Origin: a virus
DNA: 43,767 nt
Strand: one strand, 5' to 3'
IMG/VR virus record: IMGVR_UViG_3300044619_000813
Coordinates: 1 to 43,767 of that record
Shown: in pieces, positions 13,529 to 23,312 of the stretch
How the letters are laid out: each line of letters starts with the position of its first letter
Numbering within the stretch: the stretch's first letter is position 1
Position numbers and translations under genes: made by a program
The notes under the pieces: generated by a model
The model's input: the letters and a program-made list of their open reading frames with translations, nothing else
Told to the model about the DNA's origin: nothing
Database searches by the model: none

Positions 13529-16500
13529 TTAGTTGCACGTTTTTTTAATTACAAAGCCTCCTGTAATGTATAGCATATCACTTGTGTATGTACCATTTAA
13601 ATACAACCACCAAACATCACCAGTTGTAAGTGTATAGTTTACATTGACTTCTTTTAAGTCATATTCATTCATTGCAATTTGACTACCTTGTAATGACATT
13701 CCAGTTGTTTGTATTCTTGTAGAATTTGCTGCTTTATAAACACCAATATAATAATCCTTATCACCTGCTGCTGGAGGACAAGTTGAGCAAGTTAAAGCTC
13801 TTGCATATATAGAATCAATACAATAACCATTTAAGGTAGTTGGTACAACTAACATATTAATACCATATTGAGGATCCCACGTTGCAGCACTATTATCTGC
13901 TGCACCTGCAAATATCCCTAAATCCCAAACATATCTTTCAGTAGGTACGGTTATAGTTGAACTTAATGTGCCGCTTGTTAAAGATAAACCTGTACCAACC
14001 GATACAGTAGATACAGAGTTATCAGATGTTTTTCCCAATATAGATGTAGATGTTCCAGTTGTAGAAGATAATTTTATTGTATTTGCAAATGTTTTAACAC
14101 CTCCAAATGTTTGTGTAGTTTCATTAACTACACCCTTAACAAATTGACTTGCATCAACAATAGTAATATAAGGACTTACTGTATTATCAGATACATAAAT
14201 TGGAGCACCAGCGTAAACTCCTGTAACTGTTCCACTGCCTGTGCCTGCCCCAATAGCACTCCTTGTATCAGCTGCAGTTAAAAGTGTTATTGTTTTATTT
14301 GCATTAACTTTTATAAATTTATCACTAACACTATTATCAGCTACTAACAATGCCTTACCAACTGTTGTAACTCCTAAATTAGTCAATGCAGCATCGGCAG
14401 TCGTTGCACCTGTACCACCATTTAATAAAGGTAAAGCAGTGCCGCTATATGTCAATGCCAAAGTGCCGCTTGTTGTAACAGGTGAACCACCTACAGTAAA
14501 TATAGAAGGTGCAGTTAAGCCTACACTTGTTACAGTGCCAGAGCCTCCACCGCCTCCGCTGTATTGTGGAATGTTTAAGGTACTACCAACCAATGTTGCA
14601 GCTCCGCTTGTTCCTGTTGTAGTAAGTGATATAGTATTTTGTTTACCGTTAAATGTATTCCAATCTGTTGAGGTAAGAAATCCATTTGCGCTTGTAGTTG
14701 CCTGTGTTATAGATAAAGTCCTATTTGCAGATAAATCTCCTCCACCTTGCAATGGTGCAGTAGTAGATATTGACCTTGTTAATGGTGTGTAAGTTGATGT
14801 AGCATTGCTTTGTGTTAAATAAGTTGATGCTGCATCTGTTGTAGTTAAATAAGTTGAGTTATCATAAGAAATAGTTGTTCCCGTTGATTTTACAAATCCT
14901 GTGCCATTTATAGCATTTTGTTTATTATTAAAAGTAGTCCAATCCGCAGATAATAAATAACCTGGCACACTTGCCGATGCAGCATTTATTGTAAGTTCTG
15001 GAGTTGTTGTATTATTAGTTATGCTTATCGGAGTGCCTGCGGCTGCCGTAACAGTTGTTACAGTTCCTGCGCCAATGGCAGTACGAAAATTAGCAGCAGA
15101 TAATGCCGTAACAGAGTTATCAGCATTGAACCTTGGAAAGGTAATAGCAGAAGGATTTGTTAAGGTAAACATTGATTGTCCAATGGTAGTACCTCCTAAA
15201 CTTGTTCTGCCTGTCGCTGCTACTAAATCAGTGCTACTTCCATCCCATTTAAACCTATCTGTATATGCTGTATTCCAATTACTTGAATTATTTACAATAG
15301 ATGTTGTCCACGTTGTGCCTGTTGATAGGGCTATTCCAGCCTCTGGATAAATAGGATTTCCAGCCTGAGCCGAACCGACCGAACCAATACCGCTAACCGT
15401 TGCAACCGTATAATTAGCACCTACTTTAAAAGATGTCGAAACAATGGTAATTTTATTTGTGTCAGTTAAATTATATTGGTCATTGTTTAAAAGTTGTCCA
15501 TTCCTAAAAACCAAAATATAAGCCTTTAATTGAATAGGGAATTTTGGCGTAATTGTCCAAGTCAAAACACTTGATAAGGCTGGTTGATATTCTTGTTTTA
15601 ATATTTTAATAGTATCATTGCCAATAGCAACATCAACTATACTATCCCTTATCCTGGTAAATACTGCTGAACTATCTAAAAGTATTGTACCAGTTGTTGT
15701 TATTGTTCCACCACTTAATCCGTAGCCAGTTGCAATACTTGTAACTGTACCGCTACCTTTTGTATCTATTCTATTTGATAATGAAGCCGTGTCGGTTGCA
15801 TTTAATTTTGATGCAAACCTTGTAGTAAGGTTTAATAAACTTGTATCGGTTAATTCCATTAATACAGATAAATCAGCAGACACTGTACCCGTGGTTGTTA
15901 TTGGGTTAGGTGAAACAAGTATTCCCGTACCACCTGAAATTGAAGTAAGGCTTCCCGATCCTCCGCCACTACCAGCACCGCCACCACGGGGGAAAATCAC
16001 CGTATAATTTTCACCTAACTTAAAAGCCGTCGAACCAATGACAACTGAAGCATTAGTTGGTATAGTGTATTGAGTTGGCAAAAGTATTTGACCATTGCGG
16101 TAAACTTGCACTACTCCCGTACCACCGACAACTAATGTGTCACTTTGCGTCCATGTCAAAGTTGAAGTCGTAACCTTTTCAAAATCTTGTCTTGCGTAAA
16201 ATCTGCCACTTGTATCCGCGTATGCTTTGGTTGCGTAGTTGGCTAACATGGAAGCCGTATCACTTACTAAAAGTGTTGGCGTTGTATCCCTCCAAACACC
16301 TTCACTACTTAAATAGTATAATGAGGCTTTATTTACTGGCGATGTTATACGGACATCGTGTAATTCGTCAAGTTCCTGACCATTTCTAATCTTAACAAAC
16401 AATTCCCCAGAACCAGCATTACTTTTAACGCAAACACCAATATATACCGTGTGTTGTGGTGCTTGCGGCTTTGTTGATGTTAATCCTCCTGCCACCGTTG

Positions 16501-17317
16501 GCGAAAGGTAAACCGCTGAGTCTTCGACTAATGCACTTGTATTTATATTTGTAATTAATCCTTCTGTTATAACGTATCCGCTTTGATTATCTAAGATTGA
16601 TTCAGCAACTATGCCAAAAGTATTAGCCGAAAAGGCATCGGTAACGCCTAAGGCTTTTGCAACGGTTATTCGGTTACCTTGACTTCCTGACAAATAAACC
16701 GCAGTACCTTTTGTTAAAGTTGATCCCGTTCGATTATTAACCCGTTGGTGTAATTGTTGCCCAATAACATTGGTAACATTACCTCCCTTTAATCCTTGAA
16801 TCAAACTTCCTTGCGTATCGTTATATTTCACCTCACCTACTCCAACAGTGCCATCCTTGGCAGTGTTAAAGGTAATAGAATCAAAAGGCATAGTTAAACC
16901 TCCTCCTGCACCACTAATGGCTGCCCATGAACCTTGCTTAAATACATATAAAGAACCGCTAACAGAATCAAGGATAAGATAAGCTTTTACATTCTTATCT
17001 GCATAGCTTGTAGGCTTTGTAATTGTGTCTGTAACTCTACCTCTCCAAACCAAGCCGTTTCCAGTACTCTGCCATCCTAATCTCTGCTTATTGCCTGTGA
17101 CTGGGTAGGGTATGGAATCCATAGAGGCATAAGATATTCCTGCCACCAAAAGAAATGCAATAACAAGTCCTTGCCGTTTGTTGCCTACTTTGTCAATGGC
17201 TTTGCCGATAAACTTTCTTGCTATTCCCATGACTAATTCCTCTGCTAAAACTTTGCCGATATTGCCAATGGCTTTTAAAAACTTCCTTTCTTTCTTTGGT
17301 GCTTTTATCTCTTCCAT
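13529..17317 (-). CDS. large tail fibre / receptor-binding protein, 1262 aa
   Basis: N-terminal basic helix (1-48), a hydrophobic segment (about 49-65), then a domain paralogous to the S74 fibre (70-135). Residues 185-315 form a beta-rich tail domain (GTAVYLSGSQGNRITVAKAL). Two VLTWT...FRNGQ modules lie at about 385-443 and 583-642 and are shared with the 123-aa protein at 17317. Residues 450-1110 contain many GTVTS, GGTG and TTADAAL-type repeats typical of fibres, and 1130-1262 form a Cys- and Trp-containing terminal domain that is a candidate receptor binder. It has neither the S74 motif nor an enzymatic motif. Several long open frames on the opposite strand are by-products of its repetitive codons. 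Confidence 0.8.
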   Translation of the reverse strand: MEEIKAPKKERKFLKAIGNIGKVLAEELVMGIARKFIGKAIDKVGNKRQGLVIAFLLVAGISYASMDSIPYPVTGNKQRLGWQSTGNGLVWRGRVTDTITKPTSYADKNVKAYLILDSVSGSLYVFKQGSWAAISGAGGGLTMPFDSITFNTAKDGTVGVGEVKYNDTQGSLIQGLKGGNVTNVIGQQLHQRVNNRTGSTLTKGTAVYLSGSQGNRITVAKALGVTDAFSANTFGIVAESILDNQSGYVITEGLITNINTSALVEDSAVYLSPTVAGGLTSTKPQAPQHTVYIGVCVKSNAGSGELFVKIRNGQELDELHDVRITSPVNKASLYYLSSEGVWRDTTPTLLVSDTASMLANYATKAYADTSGRFYARQDFEKVTTSTLTWTQSDTLVVGGTGVVQVYRNGQILLPTQYTIPTNASVVIGSTAFKLGENYTVIFPRGGGAGSGGGSGSLTSISGGTGILVSPNPITTTGTVSADLSVLMELTDTSLLNLTTRFASKLNATDTASLSNRIDTKGSGTVTSIATGYGLSGGTITTTGTILLDSSAVFTRIRDSIVDVAIGNDTIKILKQEYQPALSSVLTWTITPKFPIQLKAYILVFRNGQLLNNDQYNLTDTNKITIVSTSFKVGANYTVATVSGIGSVGSAQAGNPIYPEAGIALSTGTTWTTSIVNNSSNWNTAYTDRFKWDGSSTDLVAATGRTSLGGTTIGQSMFTLTNPSAITFPRFNADNSVTALSAANFRTAIGAGTVTTVTAAAGTPISITNNTTTPELTINAASASVPGYLLSADWTTFNNKQNAINGTGFVKSTGTTISYDNSTYLTTTDAASTYLTQSNATSTYTPLTRSISTTAPLQGGGDLSANRTLSITQATTSANGFLTSTDWNTFNGKQNTISLTTTGTSGAATLVGSTLNIPQYSGGGGGSGTVTSVGLTAPSIFTVGGSPVTTSGTLALTYSGTALPLLNGGTGATTADAALTNLGVTTVGKALLVADNSVSDKFIKVNANKTITLLTAADTRSAIGAGTGSGTVTGVYAGAPIYVSDNTVSPYITIVDASQFVKGVVNETTQTFGGVKTFANTIKLSSTTGTSTSILGKTSDNSVSTVSVGTGLSLTSGTLSSTITVPTERYVWDLGIFAGAADNSAATWDPQYGINMLVVPTTLNGYCIDSIYARALTCSTCPPAAGDKDYYIGVYKAANSTRIQTTGMSLQGSQIAMNEYDLKEVNVNYTLTTGDVWWLYLNGTYTSDMLYITGGFVIKKTCN

Positions 17318-17688
17318 TATATTATGTTTATTGCAAATACAATGTAATTACTTCCATCGTAATGTGTGTTAGAATCTATGGTAATAGTAGCAGGTGCCGT
17401 TATACTATATTGACTATCTATTAATTTCTGACCATTCTGGTAAACATGAATAGCAGCATTTAAATTAGTAACTGGCAAGACTCCATTATTTTGAGTCCAG
17501 GTTAAAACATTGGATGAAGATGCAAGAAATTCTTGATTAAATATTGAAACGGCAGAGCCATTTACTGTAACATTATTTATTGTTTCTGTAACATTGTTGT
17601 TAACCACACCACCACTGCCTGCATTGTTTGCAACATTGGCAAAGTCGCGAGGTTTAGATAAAACTGTTCTTTCGGTATAATTAGGCAT
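17317..17688 (-). CDS. small tail protein sharing a fibre module, 123 aa
   Basis: Residues 1-50 are polar and Asn/Val rich (NNNVTETINNVTVNGSAVS). Residues 55-120 are a third copy of the module found twice in the 1262-aa fibre (NVLTWTQNNGV, IHVYQNGQKLIDSQYSI, YDGSNYIVFAI). It overlaps neighbours by 1 and 8 bp. The shared module suggests a structural part of the same tail-tip or fibre assembly; an adaptor role is inference. Confidence 0.7.
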   Translation of the reverse strand: MPNYTERTVLSKPRDFANVANNAGSGGVVNNNVTETINNVTVNGSAVSIFNQEFLASSSNVLTWTQNNGVLPVTNLNAAIHVYQNGQKLIDSQYSITAPATITIDSNTHYDGSNYIVFAINII

Positions 17689-19903
17689 CCAATTCTATTT
17701 TAAAGTAATCACCCTGCCAAATCTCTGTTTTTAAATCAAAACTACCTCTTTCAAAAACGTAATATCCGGATGAATATTCTATGACCTTGTGAGGAAGGTA
17801 TGGATTGTCAACTGTTAAATTTTGGAATGGCATATCAACCATGCGTAGCTTTGGTGTGAGCTGTCCGCGTATTACTTCATTTACTAATAATTGTGTGACA
17901 TTGTTAAAGCCTGATCCGCTGCTAACATCCCATGAGCTGCTATTTTCATAGGTGCCAGATTCTAATACTTTTAATCCTCCATCCGTTGTTTTACTCGGCC
18001 CATCGCCAAGGTATGTGTCAAGGCTAAATATAGTGGATGATTTATCGTCATTGTCAGAGCCATATTCAAGGATGTCACTTTGCCCAGAGACTGCACCAGT
18101 AGGAAGAAATTCAAGATAATTACTGCTTAATAAATATGATATACTAAAATTACCAGACACATTTGTTCCTGCCTCATTTCTCATATTTTTTAAGCGCATC
18201 TCCCATACATACTCTGCACTCTCTGGAATGTCTAAGGTATCAAATGTGATAGTTTTATAAGCAACAAAAGCAGCATCTGCTGTTATTGTTTCCGTATTAA
18301 ACTCATATTCGTAAAATGTATTTTCCCAACTTGCAGCGTCTAATATAAAATTAAAACCATTAGTGTAAGTTACATTTCTTTTTAAATACTTATTTTCCTG
18401 CTTTACCTGTAATGATTTAATTTTGCCAGTAAAACCTGGAGATGATAAACTATCTAATTGTAATGTATCTGTGTTAGTTGATAAAATTACATAGTCATAA
18501 TCACCACTTTCTGTAATTGTTTTTGTAACACCACCTAAACGTAGTCTAAGGCTACCACTATTTTCAATATCAACTTTAATTTTAACATAATACTTTCTAC
18601 CAGATGTAACTGTAAAAGTAGTGTAGTATGCTACCGTTGCTATTATTGTACCTTCAAGTATTCCATTATTAATAAACCAACCGCTGCCCAATGTCCAGTT
18701 AGCATCGGCAAAACCTTGCAATGGAAAGCTATTAATAATAGATGCTACCTTTACAGCAAATACAAATTGAAAAGGCTCAAAGTTTACAGGATTTAAAGCC
18801 TGGGCATAAAAGCCAAGTATTCCTGTGTATGATAATCTTGCATCTGCATTTGTAGCGTCTAATGTCGGAGTGATAGTTGTTATTGGTGTGGCATTAGTAG
18901 CATAGTTATATTCTACTCCGGCTAATAAGTTTTGTTTAGCAAAGTGATTATATCTAACAACTACATTTTTTAGTGCAGGATAATATGTCCATTTACCTCC
19001 GCTTAATCTCATTAAATCACTTCCTGGTAAATTAGTCTGTACATTAGACATAGTAAAATCAAAAGTAAATGTACCAGATGCCTGTACGCCTAATGCACTA
19101 TATTTAAAATATCTGTGAGCTGAAGGATTTCTTGCGTATTCATTGACCTGTATAAACCAATATTGATTACCAGAAAATATTAATCTTGCGCCAAAGGTTT
19201 GACATATCTTTTTTAAAACATCGTAGCAACTTTGATATATGTAGTTGTTTTTTGTATCCTTATGATAAAATGCCCTATGCTGTATTACTGTCAATAATGC
19301 GTAATCATTAGCAGCATTGTAGGCTGTAGTATTCTCATTCCAATTAAAAACAGTGTGCAGCACTGGCAGACTATTTGCCACCAATTCACTCTGTACAAAA
19401 TCTAATTGATTAAGGCAGTTTAAAATATGTTGTACTACTGTGTCTTGTCCATTGTAAGGCCCTACTGCACTTTTGTAATCCAATGTTTTTAGCCATCCTA
19501 ATCCATCAATGGCAGATATTTGAGCAACATATCCAATAGACAAAGGAATATCTTCAAATTGTACTAAATCTGTAACTATATAACCATACCAATTAAACGA
19601 TACTGTTGTATTGTCATCTTCGTACGCAGTTAAATGCATTGTAAACCTACCCTCCACTGCTAATCCAATATCAAGAAGTAAAGTCTGTAAATCGTTATTA
19701 TTTATAAGTAATGATAAATTGCAGGATGATCCGATAATAGGAGTAAATCTTTCAGCTCCTTGTTGGCTTTCGCTATCGTATTGTAATGACAGGCTAATAG
19801 TATCAAATGAATATGTCATGCCCGAAAAATCATTGTCTTTTATGGCAACATTAATTTTTCTACCTTTCTCATTATATACAGTCGTTTCAAACCTTACAGC
19901 CAT
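17681..19903 (-). CDS. tail tip / baseplate-associated protein, 740 aa
   Basis: Follows the tape measure gene directly with a 1-bp overlap, the usual place of distal tail or tail-tip proteins. The N-terminal 120 residues are beta-rich (AVRFETTVYNEKGRKINVAI). The middle contains LKTLDYKS, SCYDVLKKICQTFGARLIF and GNQYWFIQV. Residues 400-500 look like a carbohydrate-binding-type beta sandwich (GSGWFINNGILEG, GRKYYVKIKVDIENSGSLRL). No protease or hydrolase motif was seen. Proteins of this layout are common in Bacteroidota siphoviruses and prophages; exact role inferred from position. Confidence 0.7.
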   Translation of the reverse strand: MAVRFETTVYNEKGRKINVAIKDNDFSGMTYSFDTISLSLQYDSESQQGAERFTPIIGSSCNLSLLINNNDLQTLLLDIGLAVEGRFTMHLTAYEDDNTTVSFNWYGYIVTDLVQFEDIPLSIGYVAQISAIDGLGWLKTLDYKSAVGPYNGQDTVVQHILNCLNQLDFVQSELVANSLPVLHTVFNWNENTTAYNAANDYALLTVIQHRAFYHKDTKNNYIYQSCYDVLKKICQTFGARLIFSGNQYWFIQVNEYARNPSAHRYFKYSALGVQASGTFTFDFTMSNVQTNLPGSDLMRLSGGKWTYYPALKNVVVRYNHFAKQNLLAGVEYNYATNATPITTITPTLDATNADARLSYTGILGFYAQALNPVNFEPFQFVFAVKVASIINSFPLQGFADANWTLGSGWFINNGILEGTIIATVAYYTTFTVTSGRKYYVKIKVDIENSGSLRLRLGGVTKTITESGDYDYVILSTNTDTLQLDSLSSPGFTGKIKSLQVKQENKYLKRNVTYTNGFNFILDAASWENTFYEYEFNTETITADAAFVAYKTITFDTLDIPESAEYVWEMRLKNMRNEAGTNVSGNFSISYLLSSNYLEFLPTGAVSGQSDILEYGSDNDDKSSTIFSLDTYLGDGPSKTTDGGLKVLESGTYENSSSWDVSSGSGFNNVTQLLVNEVIRGQLTPKLRMVDMPFQNLTVDNPYLPHKVIEYSSGYYVFERGSFDLKTEIWQGDYFKIELDA

Positions 19904-21942
19904 TATTGTATTCTACTAAGACCCTTTTGAGACCTATTTAACAATATAATTAAATCATTTCCGCTTATTCTTGTCTCCAGTGTGCCACCTACGCCCATAT
20001 CTCCCATCATTGATTTTAACTTTGATAAAGGTGCAATTACTTCTGGATCTACACGACTGTTCCTGTTATCTCCGACCGTTGCCATGGTAGGCCCAAATGC
20101 CAAGCCGCCCTCGGCAAGTTTTGGAGCACCAATCTTCATTATTAATGATTTTGCTACACCTCCAGCAGCAGCAGCAATAGCAGGAGCAATAGCCACCATA
20201 AAAGGTGATAATGGTACAGATGCTAATGCTTTTGCTACATACATTCTAATAAAATTAGCAATTATATCGGCAATGCTTTTTCGTACAGCTGCGGCAAGTT
20301 CTTTCATACTTTCAAATCCACTTGCTGCCAATTCACCAAAACTTAATATACTTGCAGCAATAATTTGTTGACCTTGTCCTAATGAATCATAGGCGCTTTT
20401 TGCCACTGGTGCAATTTTATTAAATGAATTAGCTACATCTTCATTTGTTTGTTTTAATCTTTCATTTGCAGCTGATATACTTTCTAATTTATCTGGCAAT
20501 AAATCTAATGTCGGTAAAATTCCTATAACACCTAAACCTGCACCCATTGAGGCAGCAGAACCTGCTCCACCTGCACCGCCACCTGTTGGAGTAGTAGCAC
20601 TTGGTTCTGTTGGTAAAGTTGGTGCAGTAATACCACCACCGCCACCAGTTGCTTTTGCACCAGTTGTAAATAATGAGGCAAGTTTGCCTTTTAAACTATC
20701 AACTGTATCTCCAATACTTTTAAACTCTGTAGCTACTATTCTTTGTTCCTTTTGATAAGATGTTAAACCATCAAGATTAAATAGATTTAATCCTAATGCT
20801 TTCTGTAAATAGTCAATATTTTTTAAAACATTAGCTACTCCTTCCATTACAGAGTTTTTAATGTTTATCCAAATGTTTTTAAAATTGTCACTAAATGCTT
20901 TCCAGTTATCATAAACATACAAGGCAATAGCACCGATAGCAGCAATGGATGCAGTAACTACTAAAATCATTGGATTGGCAGCTAAATAGCTAAATGCTTT
21001 ACTTATATTTCCTATTGCTTGTACTATTAATTTTGATGCTCCGGCTAAAGCACCGTATGTGCTTATCAATTTACCTACAATAAATATAATAGGCCCTATG
21101 GATGCAGCTACTAAAGCAGCCTTAACAATGAAGCCTTGTGTCTCCGGATTAAGAGCCTTAAATCCATCTACTAATCCTTGTATATATTTACTTAAACTTT
21201 CTGCAACCGCTTGTAAATTTAATGATTCATTTATAGCCTTGCCAAATTCTGCTAAAGATGCAGTAACATTATCTTTTAAATTATCAAATGTATTACCTAA
21301 TCCACCTTGCGCTCTTTCTAACTTTGCTAATGCAGATACAGAGCGCGTAATAAATTCCTCACTACTTACACCTATTGCCCGTATTCCTTCCGCAGTCACC
21401 GTTCCAAATTCCTCTTTCATTACTCTGGCAAACTCCGGTAGCCTTTCTTTTATCTGATTAAGGTCTTCCTGTGTAACTTTACCAACCGCGCTTATCTGAC
21501 TTAAAGCTAATGTAACTCCGCTAAACTGTTCTGCACCTCCTCCCGATCTCGCTACGGCATTACCAAACTGTGTTATAGTTTCCCTTGCAGCATCGGCAGA
21601 CATTCCTACTGATTGTAAAGAGGCAGAAGCCTGTACAACTTGAGGCAATGCAAGACCAGGATTTTCTGCAACTTTACGAAGTTTATCTAATTCATCCTTT
21701 GCTCCTTCACTTGTACCCATTATGGCAATCAATCCATTCTCCAACTTCTCCATGTCGGCAAATGCTTTCAATGAAGCTGCACCGACACCAAGCAATGGCA
21801 GAGTTAATGACTGTGTCATAGTACTGCCGATAGATTGCATTTGTCCGCCAAATCTTGACATCGCACGCTCAACCTTGCCAAGTTCTTTTTCAAGGTTGGA
21901 TACATCAATGCCAAGTTTTAAATTCAGTTTACCTAATGCCAT
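19903..21942 (-). CDS. tape measure protein
   Basis: 679 aa. The N-terminal part is typical: KLGIDVSNLEKELGKVERAM, an MQSIGSTMTQSLTLP segment, then the conserved tape-measure domain with LRKVAENPGLALPQVVQASA, SLQSVGMSADAARETI, LALSQISAVGKVTQEDLNQI and ERLPEF. Hydrophobic stretches lie around 270-290 and 322-345, and the C-terminus is Ala/Gly-rich. The protein sets tail length; at about 0.15 nm per residue the tail would be near 100 nm, a rough estimate. It lies immediately downstream of the frameshifted chaperone genes, as in most siphoviruses. Confidence 0.9.
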   Translation of the reverse strand: MALGKLNLKLGIDVSNLEKELGKVERAMSRFGGQMQSIGSTMTQSLTLPLLGVGAASLKAFADMEKLENGLIAIMGTSEGAKDELDKLRKVAENPGLALPQVVQASASLQSVGMSADAARETITQFGNAVARSGGGAEQFSGVTLALSQISAVGKVTQEDLNQIKERLPEFARVMKEEFGTVTAEGIRAIGVSSEEFITRSVSALAKLERAQGGLGNTFDNLKDNVTASLAEFGKAINESLNLQAVAESLSKYIQGLVDGFKALNPETQGFIVKAALVAASIGPIIFIVGKLISTYGALAGASKLIVQAIGNISKAFSYLAANPMILVVTASIAAIGAIALYVYDNWKAFSDNFKNIWINIKNSVMEGVANVLKNIDYLQKALGLNLFNLDGLTSYQKEQRIVATEFKSIGDTVDSLKGKLASLFTTGAKATGGGGGITAPTLPTEPSATTPTGGGAGGAGSAASMGAGLGVIGILPTLDLLPDKLESISAANERLKQTNEDVANSFNKIAPVAKSAYDSLGQGQQIIAASILSFGELAASGFESMKELAAAVRKSIADIIANFIRMYVAKALASVPLSPFMVAIAPAIAAAAGGVAKSLIMKIGAPKLAEGGLAFGPTMATVGDNRNSRVDPEVIAPLSKLKSMMGDMGVGGTLETRISGNDLIILLNRSQKGLSRIQ

Positions 21943-21945
21943 TAT

Positions 21946-22194
21946 TTACTCTTTATCCCATTTGTCAAAAATTGACTTGTCAACTTCTGTCAAACTTCTT
22001 TTAGTTGGTTTTGAATTATCTGTCTCCCAAGGAAACTCAATCAAATCTTTAGGTTTAATTGACTTTCCTTTTACCGTATGAACATTCAATAAAAGTGTTG
22101 TTTGCCACCTGGCTCTCTCCCACTCAAATTGCTGCTCTATTTCAAATTGATTATTATAACCTTGCATAGCTATAATAACCTCTCTTAGTGTCAT
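21946..22194 (-). CDS. tail assembly chaperone T part (expressed as GT by -1 frameshift)
   Basis: 82 aa from the ATG at 22194, but the frame is open upstream to the slippery site at 22284. The added 30 codons, including LDYIERFCFGVLRFSPPQYY, lead into KMTLREVIIAMQGY, which is the usual T-domain layout of siphovirus chaperones (a loop ending in a T-type LTLRE helix). The protein is therefore most likely made mainly as the C-terminal part of a 214-aa GT fusion with the gene at 22260, helping load tail-tube subunits on the tape measure. Separate translation from 22194 cannot be excluded. Confidence 0.75.
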   Translation of the reverse strand: MTLREVIIAMQGYNNQFEIEQQFEWERARWQTTLLLNVHTVKGKSIKPKDLIEFPWETDNSKPTKRSLTEVDKSIFDKWDKE

Positions 22195-22259
22195 CTTATA
22201 GTATTGCGGAGGGGAAAATCTTAATACTCCAAAGCAAAAACGCTCAATATAATCAAGAG

Positions 22260-22589
22260 TTAATTCTGCTCCTCCGCTATCTCGTTTTTTCTTTCCGGAT
22301 CTTCTGGTACTGAAATCTCATTTGTTATCAGCTCCGTTATCCTGTTTATCCCTCCCTTATCCAAATCTACTAAGTCGCAAAACTTTTCTAAGGTATATGG
22401 GCACTTCTCTCCCTTTGCCTTGTAACCTGCCTGTACACCTGCAAAGGCAAGTTCAAGAGCAAATAGGAGGTCTTCGCCAAGGAGGGAGAGGTCACTTAAT
22501 TTAAGGTTCCTCTCCCTTAAAAATGTACCTAAAACGAACATACCAAACTTAACTGGTATGTCCGCATTAGCTATTTTTATTGTTTTCAT
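22260..22589 (-). CDS. tail assembly chaperone G
   Basis: 109 aa: KTIKIANADIPVKFGMFVLG, then the helical block FLRERNLKLSDLSLLGEDLL, LELAFAGVQAGYKAKG and an acidic tail. Its position between the tail-tube gene and the tape measure, and the slippery A-AAA-AAC near its 3' end, are the hallmarks of lambda G-like chaperones. Most ribosomes would stop at 22260 to give G; a minority would shift by -1 at 22284-22290 to give GT. Confidence 0.8.
   Translation of the reverse strand: MKTIKIANADIPVKFGMFVLGTFLRERNLKLSDLSLLGEDLLFALELAFAGVQAGYKAKGEKCPYTLEKFCDLVDLDKGGINRITELITNEISVPEDPERKNEIAEEQN
22284..22290 (-). other. programmed -1 ribosomal frameshift site, A-AAA-AAC
   Basis: On the minus strand the heptamer AAAAAAC sits in the G reading frame as AGA-AAA-AAC, so it has the canonical X-XXY-YYZ phase. 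Re-reading from C22284 gives an open frame of 30 codons that joins the ATG at 22194 without a stop. Location and gene order match G/GT frameshifts in other siphoviruses. Confidence 0.8.
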
Positions 22590-22607
22590 TTTAGGTAATT
22601 TTTAATT

Positions 22608-23036
22608 TTAAGATTTAACAGTCTTTGTAATAGCACCAGTAACTTCAAAAGAAGCTGAGTAGCTTGTATTTTCTTCTACGGCTGCGTTAAGGTCTAATGA
22701 TGTACAAATGGCTTGCATAGTAAATACATTGTCTCCGCTGACATCTGTTGTAAATTTAATAGTTAGAGCAGTACCACTAATCAAATCTGTAAAGAGATCA
22801 TCAAACAAATAGTTAGTAGAAGAATCACCAGGACCGGCATACAGCGCCTCCGTAGATAGTGTTCCGGATAACTGACCCTTCTTTACTTCTCTCCATCCTC
22901 CAGCTGCTGAATCCTTTGTTAAGATTTCACGCATAGCTGCGGAGATATTCATTTGGCACGATGTGGCGTAACCGATTGCAGTTGAATCTTTATACAAGCG
23001 CATCAACGTACCATTAATAATTCCTGTAGTTGGCAT
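22608..23036 (-). CDS. major tail tube protein
   Basis: 142 aa with the features of the TP901-1-like tube family: NGTLMRLYKDSTAIGYATSC, SAAMREILTKDSAAGGWREV, KKGQLSGTLSTEALY, LTIKFTTDVSGDN and SYSASFEVTGAIT. The GWREVKKGQLSGTLS block is the conserved core of these proteins. Position between tail terminator genes and chaperones agrees. It is expected to be among the most abundant virion proteins. Confidence 0.85.
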   Translation of the reverse strand: MPTTGIINGTLMRLYKDSTAIGYATSCQMNISAAMREILTKDSAAGGWREVKKGQLSGTLSTEALYAGPGDSSTNYLFDDLFTDLISGTALTIKFTTDVSGDNVFTMQAICTSLDLNAAVEENTSYSASFEVTGAITKTVKS

Positions 23037-23040
23037 TTTA

Positions 23041-23310
23041 TTATTTTTTAACTTTTGACAAATCTATATTAACATCAATTTTTTCCAATTCATTCTCATC
23101 TTCAAAATACTGCATAGGCATAGGCACGGGAATATAAATAGGTTGAGGTGCCTCTTGCACTTGTTTCTCCGGCATCTTTTCTACCACAAAGTCATCGTCA
23201 AGATGTTCTGCAATGCCATCGGCAACAAGTTGCTCTCCGAAGTCGGAAAGGAATACACCTGTTGCGCCTACTGGCTTGCCGTTCCAAGTTTTTATTAATC
23301 TTAACTTCAT
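23041..23310 (-). CDS. hypothetical structural-region protein, 89 aa
   Basis: Residues 1-40 resemble a small domain (RLIKTWNGKPVGATGVFLSD, EQLVADGIAEH) often seen in short head-tail proteins. Residues 50-68 are Pro-rich (PQPIYIPVPMPMQYFE) and the end is acidic/basic. It is packed between the tail completion and tail tube genes with 2-4 bp gaps. The role is unknown. Confidence 0.65.
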   Translation of the reverse strand: MKLRLIKTWNGKPVGATGVFLSDFGEQLVADGIAEHLDDDFVVEKMPEKQVQEAPQPIYIPVPMPMQYFEDENELEKIDVNIDLSKVKK

Positions 23311-23312
23311 AA

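Noticed and set aside
14241-15350. Long plus-strand frames opposite the large fibre gene
   Set aside because: They mirror the repetitive Thr/Gly/Ser codons of the 1262-aa fibre on the other strand, have low-complexity composition (Val/Pro/Ala) and no overlap signals with neighbours.
19982-21457. Plus-strand frames opposite the tape measure gene
   Set aside because: Shadows of a confidently identified minus-strand gene; no domain-like sequence.
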